A DNA stretch of 64,000 bases from Allium sativum (lineage: Eukaryota > Streptophyta > Magnoliopsida > Asparagales > Amaryllidaceae). Shown one piece after another: positions 1 through 11,800 of the stretch. The DNA lies in NCBI GenBank assembly GCA_030737875.1, contig CM060911.1:98786599-98850598 (forward strand). Direction: 5' to 3'. The position numbers were made by a program, and so were the translations under genes. The notes beneath the pieces are model-generated. The model saw only the letters and a program-made list of their open reading frames with translations. It did not search any database and had not been told where the DNA came from. Within the stretch, counting starts at the first letter, position 1. Every line of letters starts with the position of its first letter.

Positions 1-3000
1 ATGTCAGGGCTGGGAGGTCACTGACACCACCATAGCTAGAAAGAAACGTCATGCACTCCTTGGGTCATTCTCCCGTTTTTGACTCATACCGGGGTGTGAG
101 GTTCGCGAATTCACGTTATACACAAAGCTACGTCACACAGACCATGCTTTGATCATCAACCACAAGAATTTGCTTTGCAACAGAAGCCTTGATCATATGC
201 CACTTAGGCGTGCCACACAGGCAATCCACTCCATGCGACTGATTGCTGTCAATACATAACCTCTGAGCTCGTACGTCTTAGAGAAGGGCGTTAAGCAAGA
301 GAATAAATCCTCCGCCGCCAAACAGATATATATTTAACAGAGATCAATCAACACAGAACAAAATCCAATGTCAGACGCATAGTCCATTTACAAGTCCGTT
401 CTGGGTTTGAACGAAACCGGAGGCACCAATTCCTCGCATACCCGTACAATCAACACTATGTTTGGACGGCTACTACTTCAATTCCTTCATGGTAGCTACT
501 CCAATCACGAGCATCAGTAGCGCCCATCCATCCAATGTGGAGATCGTCGGTCTTCAGTCGTCTTCGACTCTTTGACTTCTCAACGTCGATCGATTATTTG
601 AAATGATATAAACTCGGCCTTTTCAAATAACCCACGTATATTAAGATTTTCAAATCAATTAATCACATGGTTGGACCATTCAACATTCACACTTCAGTTA
701 TTTAGTTATAATTTTCATGTCAAATACATTCAACCATCACATATCAAGCAAACCCAACAAAATTGGTTTATTTCCACTCTATACCGTCCATAGTATTTTA
801 TAACGATATATCGCCATTTTTATTTAATTTAAAACGGCCATATTTAATTAAACGACGTTTCAGGTCGTGTCGATGCACTGGCGCTGCTTTTCACTAATTT
901 TGTTTTACACATATCTGAAAATCTAACCATTGGATCTTCACGAATTTTACATTATTAGGAAGGTCATTTCAAAACGAATCCAACGGTTCCAGTTTTGGGA
1001 AAATCCGACGGTTGGATCTTCCACACTAACCATTTGAAGTTACGATTTTAATTTACGAACTGCAGCGTCGTTATTCGATTTAATTTAGTTATATTTATAT
1101 ATGTATATAAATATAATCGTTTCTGGCGCTGTTTTTCTTCAGTTTTGAATTAAACATTCCAGGCCATCCAACCGTCGGATCTTCACAAAGTTGATGCAGT
1201 TGGAAAGATATTTCCAAGGCGAACCCAACGGTTGAGGTTTCGGGAAAATCCAATGGTCGGATCTTCCGCACTAGTCGTTTGAAATCACGGTTTCAAAACA
1301 CGAACTGCACGGCCACGTTTCGTTTTAATTCTATTTATATTTATATATTTATATAAATATAGTTCATTCAAAAATTCCTATATCGTTTCCACTTCAATTA
1401 TTTCACTAATGCCTTAAATTTTTGGAAAATTTCGCCATAACCTCCTTTGTACGGGAGGGTCTGGGAAAATTCCCAAATAGCCACACGGGCGTCTCATATC
1501 AAAAAGAAAAAGAAAAAGCCAACAGGCTCATAAAATCATCACCCAAACAAAGCGGTAAATGTGTACCTGTTTGTCGAGCACAAAATTCTATTTCTCTTCT
1601 CTAGCCCCTTTTGCTTTAACCTGTCCAATAGATATGCATGTACATATATACAATTTCTAACATTTATCATTTTCCATTCAATTTCATATTCGATTTACTT
1701 TGGTTTAAAAACACCATTCATTCTAATATCGCTTGCATAGGATAAAATCATATCATTAGCTAGTTAATGTATATTTCAACTCATGCACGTTTATTTGAAC
1801 AAGTGGATATTTTTAACACTTCATATTTCAAAAGATGATAATTTTGGCGAACTAAAATAGATTTCAACACATGACTATTTTATTTAGTTCCTATGCATGT
1901 TAAAAATAATATTTCTATCACAAATATTTATTTCAACGTCCGCATATCTTTAGCATACAACACACATGATAAAAATGATATTTTTATCATTTAAAATATT
2001 TATTCAACCAATGTATGGTTTCAACACTTCATAGTTTCAATAAAAATGTAATTTTCATTGTTCAATCTTTTTATTCAACACATGAACTTTTCCACTACGC
2101 ACATTTCTCAACAAATGAGCATTTCCACACATGGACATTTTATTTATGTTGTTCCTATTAAAAAGATGAAATTTCGATTGTTGAAACTATTTATATAAGG
2201 CGAATATTTTTGATACTTCATATATATATATAAAAATGTGATTTTTATTGTTTATACACTTCATTCATTCACAAATGAATTTAATTTTCACACAACACTT
2301 TTCAATACATGAACAATTTCCACACATGGACATAGTTTCAATATATGACTTTAATTTCTATGCATGAAAATAATTTCAACATATGAAAATAATTCTAACA
2401 CACAAAGATTATTCAAAATTTCGGCAGCATAACGGCAGGGTAGTTAAAACCGGCAGCGTCCCTAGTACGGCTCCTCGCTGTACCTTAAAACCTCGCGGTT
2501 TTTGACAATGGGGATTCATGCATCTAATTTGCACGCAGGCGGCATGTTTATTTTTATTTCCACAAATATTTCCAATTCATTTCAATCACCAATGGGTATT
2601 TTTCAACCACAACCAAACAATATCAACCACAAACAATTATTCAACCATTCATATTTTTCACCCAATATTTCACACCAATTCACCACAATAAATATCGTCC
2701 ATGGTTTGTGGACGAGGGGAGTATATATATATATATATTATAATATGTATCTCACTTGCATTTCAACACATATATCAATTATTCTATGCATGTAAAAATT
2801 CATACTTCGCTTATATAGCTTACACTACGCATGTACATGAGGTATACAACACGTATGTAATTTATATTTTGCTTATATAAATTATACACGACATTTTCCA
2901 TTCAATTTCACGTTAATTTAGATTTCTCACATTGGTTTTCTGAGCGCTAAAAATCGATACGATGTCAGAAAAATCCGCAGCTTCTTCTATTGGGTAGAGA

Positions 3001-4291
3001 GCTTCCTTGCGGTCTCGATGTTTCCTGTTTCATCGAATTTTGTCAACACACCAAAAAGATATGATTTTTCAAAGTGTAAAGATCAAAGAAAAACGCACTT
3101 TCACGAGCTTCAAAACTAGGTTTACGATTTTCGAGAAATCCGTGGCACGTGGGGATGATTAGGGAGTTGGACGTGGAAGAGGGAAGAGAGGGCTTTAAAT
3201 CGGTAGTGGTTTGAGGTGGTGCGGAGGCAGATCGGAGCGGCGGCGGCGCTGGGAAGGTCGGGACTTTGAGGCGTCGGTACGGGCGGCACAGGCGATGAGG
3301 GGTGGCGAGGCTTAGTCGGATTTGGAGAGGGGGCTGAGGCGCGTCGAGGTAGGGGGGTGGTGAAGTCTGGAAGCGCCTGATGCGGCGGCGATTGAGGAGA
3401 GAAGGTGGGGAGCTCGGGTCGCCGTTGAACGGGGGGGGGGGGGTTTCTTTTTTTTAAAAAAAATTATGAATGGAGAAATATGATTGGCCGAGGATTATAT
3501 TAAATTTTTAAATAGTGTTTTCTCAAACGAACTCCTTTTTAAACCCAACGACTGTCGCCCCTAGCTAAATACCCCCATTCCGGACATAATGGGATATGTT
3601 TCGTAGGCCAATTCGACTATTACAATCAGTTATTTTCAAATTAAAGTATAAAACATTTAATTTTTAACTCTGAACACACATTTCAATTTGCCAGGGCCAC
3701 AAACTGATTCGAAAAATTCCATAAAAATAAATCTAGCTATGTTTTGACATCCCGGACCCAACAAAACTAGTTTCGTCGAATTCTGAGGTTGTTTGAAAAA
3801 TGGTCATTTTCTGGTCGATCCAATTTAACAGAAATCGACCAAACACATTTTCTTTTGCCACGCTCACATACTAACTTCAAAAATTAGGAAATTTGAAACC
3901 TAGCAACAGTTTGACATCCCGGACCCAACAAAAGTGGTTTCGTCGAACTCCGAGGTCGTATGCAAAATATCAATTTTCCAGGGCTATATTCTATATACCG
4001 ACCCCTCTGAAAATTCATTCGGCCATAACTTTTGATTCCCGTTATGAAACTTCAATTTTTCAGATTCGTTAGAAAGATATTGACTAACAGATTTAAATAT
4101 TTTTGGTTTCGCTACAATCCGTTATATTTTCCACCCTGCATAGTCAGTCAAAGTTTGAATTCAAATTTTCAAACTGACTCACTATTCTTAACTTACTATT
4201 TTATTGAAATATTCTATTTCAATTGTTCAAATTCCTTTGAAATAATCAATTTAAAAATTTTAAATTGGCTCATATTTTCCGGGTTATTACA
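1..4291 (-). repeat. 3' LTR of element A (partial)
   Basis: It is collinear with 9958-14278. On the minus strand it begins TGTAATAACCCGG at 4291, next to a polypurine tract. It holds no gene; short frames inside it are AT-rich noise. It contains two internal duplications. One is a block of about 200 bases present twice (about 895-1085 and 1130-1325), recognisable by an 'AACGGTT...GGGAAAATCC...GGTCGGATCTTCC' pattern. The other is a block near 3745-3800 and 3905-3962 sharing 'GACATCCCGGACCCAACAAAA'-like sequence. A GC-rich stretch with a poly-G run lies at about 3180-3445. A near-palindrome, ATGATAAAAAT/ATTTTTATCAT, lies near 1966-1990. Confidence 0.92.
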
Positions 4292-4302
4292 ATCTCCCCT
4301 AC
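4292..4302 (-). other. Polypurine tract of element A
   Basis: The minus strand reads AGTAGGGGAGAT immediately before the LTR start TGTAATAA. Its position between the end of pol and the 3' LTR is that of the plus-strand DNA primer of LTR retrotransposons. Confidence 0.8.
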
Positions 4303-4392
4303 TTAAAACTTTTCGTCCTCGAAAAGGAAACAACAGTAAAGTAGGAAATAAAACGTAAATGCAAAGTATGGTAAAGGTACCTTGCACCGGAG

Positions 4393-4719
4393 TTAGTCAG
4401 AGATATCCACTCTGCATTTGGGGTAAGCTTGCTTAATGCTTTCCTCAGTTTCCCAAGTACAGTCTCTAGGATCACTGCTCCACTGCACTTTAACTAAATG
4501 AACCTTTTTGCTTCTGAGTTATCTAGTTTCTTTGCCAACAATTTTTAATGGCTCTCTTCTGAGTGCTAATTCTGGAGTTATCTCCACATCCTGTTGCGCT
4601 GCTTCTTCTACAACAAGATCCGGATCATGCACATGTCTCCTAAGTTGAGATACGTGAAAAACATTGTGCACTCCAGGCAACCAATCTGGCAATTGAACCC
4701 TATAAGCAAGAGTTCCAAT
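4393..4719 (-). pseudogene. Element A integrase C-terminus and chromodomain, stop-interrupted
   Basis: This is the last part of pol. The frame goes on after a TGA just upstream at 4720; element B keeps an Arg codon (CGA in the usual form) there. It encodes the typical IN tail (LAYRVQLPDW, VFHVSQLR) followed by a chromodomain with HLVKVQW and CTWETEES. Such domains direct integration to heterochromatin by binding modified histone H3 tails. It ends at a TAA at 4393-4395 in the same place where B ends with TGA. A further in-frame TAA lies between the IN tail and the chromodomain, near 4520-4525. Confidence 0.8.
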
Positions 4720-5673
4720 TCACTCATGTATAGGAAAGGGACCAATAAATCTCGGTGCCAACTTCCCAGTCTTTCCAAATCTGATTACTCCTCTCATCGG
4801 AGAAACCTTTAAATAAACATGATCGCCAACAGCAAATGTCAAATCCCTCCTTCTAGAGTCTGCATAACTTTTCTGTCGGCATTGGGCGGTTTTCAATCGC
4901 TTCTTGATGAAGTCCACTTTATCAGATGATTCCCTAATCATATCGGGTCCTAGTACAAGTCTGTTGCCAGGTTCTACCCAACATGCTGGAGATCTGCAGG
5001 GTCTGCCATATAATGCTTCAAACGGTGACATTCTCAAACTTACTTGATAGCTATTGTTATATGAGAATTCTGCCAAATGCAAATGATCTTCCCATGACCC
5101 ACCAAAATCGATTATACAAGCCCACAATAAATCTTCCAGAATTCTATTCACTCGCTCAGTTTGGCCATCTGTTTGTGGGTGATAAGCGGTGCTCATATTC
5201 AGTTTTGTCCCTAATTCTGTCTGGAAAGCCTCCCAGAACTTGCTAGTAAATAGGGGATCTCTATCACTGACTATGCTGATGGGAATTCCATGCAGCTTAA
5301 CAATTTCTTTGAAATATATCTGCGCTAGACTTTGGGCAGTTCTATTGGATCTGACAGGTATAAAATGGGCAGTCTTCGTGAAGCGATCTACGATTACCCA
5401 AATGCTGTCATTACCTTTCTTGGTTCGCGGCAAACCATCTATGAAATCCATGGAAATCAGTTCCCATTTCCAGCCTGGGACTTCCAACGGTTGCAACAGT
5501 CCAGCTAGCTTCTGTTGGTCACTCTTGACCAATTGACAAGTAGGGCATCTGCTAACATACAAAGAAATATCTCTTTTCATTGCCTTCCACCAGAAAGTGC
5601 GTTTGATATCGTTGTACATTTTACTCACCCCAGGATGGATGCAAATTTTGGATTTATGGCATTCATCTAGCAC
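4720..5673 (-). pseudogene. Element A integrase core
   Basis: The open stretch of 317 codons holds the HHCC zinc-binding part (H near the start, then CPTC) and the DDE core: Asp in SMDFIDGLP, Asp in VSDRDPLFTSKFW and Glu in TDGQTERVN, with the usual spacing. It is followed by the GPY/F-type tail (GPFPI). It is one piece of a single pol frame: a TAA (5674-5676) precedes it where element B has a Glu codon, and a TGA follows. The catalytic residues are intact, so the loss of function comes from nonsense codons, not from motif decay. Confidence 0.88.
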
Positions 5674-6009
5674 TTATCTTTTAAGCTCAGGAATGTCGGG
5701 AACACATATTCTGCTATTCAGCCTCAGAACTCCTTCTCCATCCACTTGGAAACTGGAGCCTTCGCCCCTTTGAATCCTTTTTATCATCTCTTTCACAAAA
5801 TTGTCACTCTTCTGAAGAGCAGATATCCTATCGATCAATCCAGGTGTAATTATAAGATTGGCAACGATTGCGGTCTTTCTGCTAAGTGCATCCGCTACAA
5901 CGTTAGCTTTCCCCGGCGTATACAGGATATCAAGATCATACGCTGCAAGAAATTCTAGCCAACGCTGCTGTCTCAGGTTCAGATCTTTCTGGGTATATAA
6001 ATACTTCAA
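5674..6009 (-). pseudogene. Element A RNase H end and RH-IN linker
   Basis: The 111-codon piece continues the pol frame after an in-frame TAA (6013-6015) that replaces a Gln codon kept in element B. It reads the end of RNase H ([36 protein letters not shown]) and the linker leading into the integrase zinc finger. VADALSR is a hallmark of the Ty3/gypsy RNase H end. Confidence 0.85.
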
Positions 6010-6012
6010 CGA

Positions 6013-7298
6013 TTAATGATCTGTGTATAGTATAAATTTCTCGCCTAACAAGTAATGCCTCCAGATTTTCAAGGCAAAAACGATGGCTAGCAACTCAAGA
6101 TCATGAGTCACATAATTCTTCTCATGCGGTTTCAATTGGCGGCTTGCATAAGCGACTACTTGGCCTCTCTGCATTAATACTGCGCCAAGACCTCTAATAG
6201 AAGCATCTGTCCAAACCATTAAATCCTGATTGCCATCAATAATTGTTAACACTGGAGCGGTGGTCAGCTTCGATTTCAATTCCTGGAAAGCTTCTTCACA
6301 GTCGGAAGTCCACTTAAACTTCTCATGTTTCTTTGTGAGCTTCGTTAACGGACCAGATATCTTCGAAAAATCCTTAACGAACTTTCGATAATAACTAGCC
6401 AACCCCATAAAACTTCTAACTTCTGTGGGAGTAGTGGGTTGTTTCCAGTCTTGAATCACTATTATTTTGCTTGGGTCAACAGAAATTCCTTTCTCTGACA
6501 CGACATGGCCAAGAAATTTAACTTCTTCTTGCCAGAAGACACATTTAGAGAATTTGGCTTTGAAGACTTTCTTCCTTAGGATCTCCAATACTTGTTCTAA
6601 GTGTTTTTCATGCTCGGGTTTTGATTTGGAGTAGATTAAAATATCATCGATGAATACGAGGACAAATTTATTCAGAACTCCCCTGAACACTCTATTCATT
6701 AGATCGACAAAGTATGCTGGAGCGTTACATAGGCCAAACGGCATTACTAACCATTCATAAAATATGTATGGACCTCTGAAAGCGGTCAAAGGAACACACT
6801 CTTCTGCTATTCTCAATTGATGAAAACTTGTAGCTAGGTCCATTCGGGAAAATACTTTCGCCCCATTCAATTGGTCTAGCAAATCATCAATGCGAGGTAG
6901 TGGATATTTATTTTTGAGCGTCTGTTTGTTGAGGTCTCGGTAATCAACACATAATCTAAGAGTACCGTCTGACTTCGGGACAACACAACAGCTGCACCCC
7001 AATTGGAAAAACTCGGTCTGATTAGACCTTTCCACAACAGTTGACGAGTTTGATCGCCTAATTCTTCTTTTTCTTTCGGAGTCATTCTACGAATTGGATG
7101 CACCACTGGTCTGGCATTAGGAATTAGATCGATTCGGAATTCTATTTCTCTTTGCGGAGGTAAGTTTTCAACTTCTTCAAACACATCCGCAAAGTTTCTG
7201 ACAATCGGAATCTTTTCTATGGAAGTGGGGATAAGTTCTAATGCTGACCAAAATTCTTCTCTATTCGGATTCGAACCATGACAGGGAATATATATATG
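6013..7298 (-). pseudogene. Element A reverse transcriptase and RNase H
   Basis: Reading starts after the in-frame TGA that ends gag-PR. RT landmarks are clear: [36 protein letters not shown] and the catalytic box FIDDIL in place of the commoner YIDD or YVDD. The thumb/connection ([19 protein letters not shown]) and RNase H ([30 protein letters not shown]) follow. A one-base deletion near 6983, seen by comparison with element B, shifts the frame between the first RT block (about 6985-7298) and the main one (6013-6985). Family knowledge: this enzyme copies element RNA into DNA inside virus-like particles. Confidence 0.9.
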
Positions 7299-8636
7299 TC
7301 AAGGCTCCGTTCGGATTTTAACAATTCTTTCCGCACATTTCACTTCAGCTTCATACTTCGTTAACCAATCCAGCCCGAGAATGATATCGAATTCGGGAAA
7401 ATCCATAACGACTAGATTGAAAGGAAACTTGTAGAAAGAGTAAGAGATTGGCACTTTACAACAAGAACTGAGAGTGATAGGACCCCCTATCGGGTTATGT
7501 ACTTCAACCGATTCTTTGAGCTTTCGCTGTTTTAACTTTAGTTTGTGCACTGTGTTTCTAGCAATAAAACTACGCGATGCACCTGTGTCAAATAATACAG
7601 AAATAGGAATATTTTTAATTGTAAGGGTACCTCCCAAAACATCGGGTTTAACTGCTCCGTCGGAAGCAGCTGGCGGGCTAGACCCGTCATTGACATGAGC
7701 TACAGTAGCTTTCTTCAGCAAAGGACAGTCTTTGACCAGATGATCGGTCCTGCAACAGTTGAAGCACGAGCGAGGGTTCTGAGAGCCTTGGCTCGAGCCT
7801 TGAGAGTTTGTTTTCTGTTTCTTCGGAGCTGTGCAGACATTTGAGTAATGCCCCGGCTTACCACAGTTAAAGCAATTTCCTCTTGGCGACTTGCCAGTCT
7901 GAGGTTTTGAAGATGCTGCTTGGCTTGACTCGCCCTGATTTACAGCAGGCTTGCGCTTGTTTCCTGCTTGGCTTCTACCGCGATCCTGATCCAGATGCCT
8001 TTGATCAAGGTCTTCATAGTTGCATGTCATTTCCACTAGCTCATTGAAATCCAGCTTGACATGGGCCATGGCTCTATCATGATATTGTCGTCTTAGTCCA
8101 AAGATAAACCTCTTATTTTTGGATTTCGCAGTAGCGACGAGTTCTGGAGCATAGGGCGACAGCATTGTAAATTTGTTCAGATAATCCTGCACGGAAAGAT
8201 CCCCTTGCTGGAGATTGGCGAAGTCATCGTGCATTCTTTCTAGAGCTTGTTCAGGGACATATTTCTCCTTGAAGAGTTCTTTAAATCCATCCCATGTTCT
8301 TCCCTCTTCTCTATTCCCGGCAGTAAGAGATTCCCACCATAATTCATCTTGTTCCTGCATAAGCCAGGCGCCCATAATAGCTTTGTCTTCGTCTCCAAGC
8401 CTTAGGCCTTCAAGAATTTTCTCGCATGTTTTGAGCCATGCAAGGGCCTCTATTACGGTGCCAGTTCCCGAGAAGGTCTTGCCTCCTAAGTTCTTATATC
8501 TCTTAGCTACACGGTCGAGCTCGAAGTATTGAGCTGCCGGAGGTTGTATCAAAGGTCCTTCTTGAGCTGGGATTTCTCCCCTTCCTCGGCCTCGGCCGGC
8601 ACGGCCTCCTCTAGCGGCGGCTGCTCTGGTAGCCAT
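7299..8636 (-). CDS. Element A Gag-protease polyprotein
   Basis: The intact 445-codon frame starts with ATG at 8636. Residues 1-25 are Arg/Gly-rich. The retrotransposon gag (capsid) domain spans about residues 50-200, with WWES and FKELFKEKYVP. A basic linker leads to two CCHC zinc knuckles, CFNCGKPGHYSNVC (255-268) and CFNCCRTDHLVKDC (291-304), which bind element RNA. An aspartic protease follows with the active-site triad DTG at 350-352 and ILGLDWL near 420. It ends at a TGA just before the RT part of the same frame. That stop could be a mutation or a separator; element B reads on without it, so I favour mutation. This is the best preserved coding frame of the Tekay pair. Confidence 0.9.
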   Translation of the reverse strand: MATRAAAARGGRAGRGRGRGEIPAQEGPLIQPPAAQYFELDRVAKRYKNLGGKTFSGTGTVIEALAWLKTCEKILEGLRLGDEDKAIMGAWLMQEQDELWWESLTAGNREEGRTWDGFKELFKEKYVPEQALERMHDDFANLQQGDLSVQDYLNKFTMLSPYAPELVATAKSKNKRFIFGLRRQYHDRAMAHVKLDFNELVEMTCNYEDLDQRHLDQDRGRSQAGNKRKPAVNQGESSQAASSKPQTGKSPRGNCFNCGKPGHYSNVCTAPKKQKTNSQGSSQGSQNPRSCFNCCRTDHLVKDCPLLKKATVAHVNDGSSPPAASDGAVKPDVLGGTLTIKNIPISVLFDTGASRSFIARNTVHKLKLKQRKLKESVEVHNPIGGPITLSSCCKVPISYSFYKFPFNLVVMDFPEFDIILGLDWLTKYEAEVKCAERIVKIRTEP

Positions 8637-8878
8637 TTGTCAAATTCTGTATAAGAAACGAAAAGGTCAGCTAACAGAAATGATAGTCTATTGCATAATT
8701 AAGCAGAAATTCTACGGAAAGATAACGATGGACTGATCAATTGTTTTTGCTAATCTGCTCAGCTCATTCTAGGACTTTGCTAGTCCAATCTCTAATGAGC
8801 AACTCGCCTTAGAATACTACTGATTCTATTTTGACGAAGTGTTTAATGTGTTAGACTCCCGAACTAAGGTTAACCAAA
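8637..8878 (-). other. Leader of element A between PBS and gag
   Basis: About 240 bases without a coding frame separate the primer site from the gag ATG. In this family the leader normally carries packaging and dimerisation signals; I see no clear motif. Confidence 0.6.
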
Positions 8879-8890
8879 GCTCTGATACCA
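8879..8890 (-). other. Primer binding site of element A (initiator tRNA-Met)
   Basis: The minus strand reads TGGTATCAGAGC, complementary to the 3' end of plant initiator tRNA-Met. It lies two bases from the LTR end ...CGTCACA. This fixes the LTR boundary at 8893. Confidence 0.92.
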
Positions 8891-8892
8891 GC

Positions 8893-11800
8893 TGTGACGA
8901 TCCCAAAACCCCGTGACACGGTGTTAAGGATAATCATTGGAATATAACACATTAATCATCATTAGCAGATCACCGATAATAGCATAAACAGAAAATAGAA
9001 TAATTTACACACATATGACAGCGGAATCATATAGATATCATCACATCAGAGAAGCACAGTACAGGATACAACTTAATGTATAATGATACATAATCAGTCA
9101 CCATCGCCCGAGGCGGAATCATACATAAAGAGTACACAAACGGAATATCAATCTACATCGCCAGTTGCGGAATCATAATATAGATACAATAATGGCGGAG
9201 AAAATCCAAGTCAGCACGGTGTAGTCAAGCCTCGCCATGAGCCAAAAGGTGCGTCAGAAACCTGTAACTAGGCTGCCCGTGTGAAAATGTGGGCACCCGA
9301 GTTTGCAAGGTGAAACAAATTACGAGTCAGTCATGGGACTGGTATGAGAAATCTACTCAACTTATTAACAACAATAATAAGGCAAATCAAAGGACCACGC
9401 CACTTTCTCGGAACGGGTTTACTCCAATGAGTGCTAGTGCATGAAATAAAGTAAATGATTAAATCAACGCAATGCTTTTTATAAAATGAAGCCATTATAA
9501 GACTCAGGTCCCATCACACAATGCAACACAAGCCGGAGGATAGAGTTTTCCCTTATAATGGCCAAAAATGCTTCATACGTATAAAACAAAAGTGTTTGAT
9601 ATTATTACTAGTGCATATATGTCTCAAAAGGGATTTCAATCATAAATATCAATCATAGGCGGCATAAATGACCCATACCACTATGTCGCCATACTAGTAA
9701 TACAATCACAACCGCATATTTCGTATTGGAAATTGGATTCCTTCATGAGTCGGGGCAAGGGGCAAGCTCCTCTCCGATTCGAGACACTCTAGCAAATGCC
9801 ACGGGACCGCACACAGCAATCCCCTGGATCCTCCAGGGCCGGTCCTCTCTTACTTTTGAGGATTAGTTATTCCTGAACACACGTTTCCCGGTCCTTACAG
9901 ACCTATAATCGAGGCGCCTCGCATTCCAACAACCACACAGGTGAAAAGTAGATATAAATGTCAGGGCTGGGAGGTCATTGACACCACCATAGCTAAAAAG
10001 AAACGTCATGCACTCCTTGGGTCCTTCTCCCGTTTTTGACTCATACCGGGGTGTGAGGTTCGCGAATTCACGTTATACACAAAGCTACGTCACACAGACC
10101 ATGCTTTGATCATCAACCACAAGACTTTGCTTTGCAACAGAAGCCTTGATCATATGCCACTTAGGCGTGCCACACAGGCAATCCACTCCATGCGACTGAT
10201 TGCTGTCAATACATAACCTCTGAGCTCGTACGTCTCAGAGAAGGGCGTTAAGCAAGAGAATAAATCCTCCGCCGCCAAACAGATATATATTTAACAGAGA
10301 TCAATCAACACAGAACAAAATCCAATGTCAGACACACAGTCCATTTACAAGTCCGTTCTGGGTCTGAACGAAACCGGAGGCACCAATTCCTCGCATACCC
10401 GTACAATCAACACTATGTTTGGATGGCTACTACTCCAATTCCTTCATGGTAGCTACTCCAATCACGAGCATCAGTAGCGCCCATCCATCCAATGTGGAGA
10501 TCGTCGGTCTTCAGTCGTCTTCGACTCTTCGACTTCTCAACGTCGATCGATTATTTGAAATGAGATAAACTCGGCCTTTTCAAATAACCCACGTATATTA
10601 AGATTTTCAAATCAATTAATCACATGGTTGGACCATTCAACATTCACACTTCAGTTATTTAGTTATAATTTTCATGTCAAATACATTCAACCATCACATA
10701 TCAAGCAAACCCAACAAAATTGGTTTATTTCCACTCTATACCGTCCATAGTATTTTATAACGATATATCGCCATTTTTATTTAATTTAAAACGGCCATAT
10801 TTAATTAAATGACGTTTCAGGTCGTGTCGATGCACTGGCGCTGCTTTTCACTAATTTTGTTTTACACATATCTGAAAATCTAACTGTTGGATCTTCACGA
10901 ATTTTACATTATTAGGAAGGTCATTTCAAAACAAATCCAACGGTTCCTGTTTTGGGAAAATCCGAAGGTCGGATCTTCCACACTAACCATTTGAAGTTAC
11001 GATTTTAATTTACGAACTGCAGCGTCGTTATTCGATTTAATTTAATTATATTTATATATGTATATAAATATAATCGTTTCTGGCGTTGTTTTTCTTCAGT
11101 TTTGAATTAAACATTCCAGACAATCCAACCGTCGGATCTTCACAAAGTTGGTGCCGTTGGAAAGATATTTCCAAGGCGAACCAAACGGTTGAGGTTTCGG
11201 GAAAATCCAATGGTCGGATCTTCCGCACTAGTCGTTTGAAATCACGGTTTCAAAACACGAACTGCACGGCCACGTTTCGCTTTAATTCTATTTATATTTA
11301 TATATTTATATAAATATAGTTCATTCAAAAATTCCTATATCATTTCCACTTCAATTATTTCACTAACGCCTTAAATTTTTGGAAAATTTCGCCATAACCT
11401 CCTTTGTACGGGAGGGTCTGGGAAAATTCCCAAATAGCCACACGGTCGTCTCATATCAAAAAGAAAAAGAAAAAGCCAAGCGGCTAGCCAACGGGCTCAT
11501 AAAATCATCGCCCAAACAAAGCGGTAAATGTGTACCTATTTGTCGGGCACAAAATTCTATTTCTCTTCTCTAGCCCCTTTTCCTTTAACCTGTTCAATAG
11601 ATATGCATGTACATATATACAATTTCTAACATTTATCATTTTCCATTCAATTTCATATTCGATTTGCTTTGGTTTAAAAACACCATTCATTCTAATATCG
11701 CATGCATAGGCTAAAATCATATCATTAGCTAGTTAATGTATATTTCAACTCATGCATGTTTATTTGAACAAGTGGATATTTTTAACACTTCATATTTCAA

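Noticed and set aside
4720..8636. Endogenous pararetrovirus
   Set aside because: Integrase, chromodomain, LTRs, tRNA primer site and polypurine tract identify an LTR retrotransposon; no movement protein or coat motif was seen.
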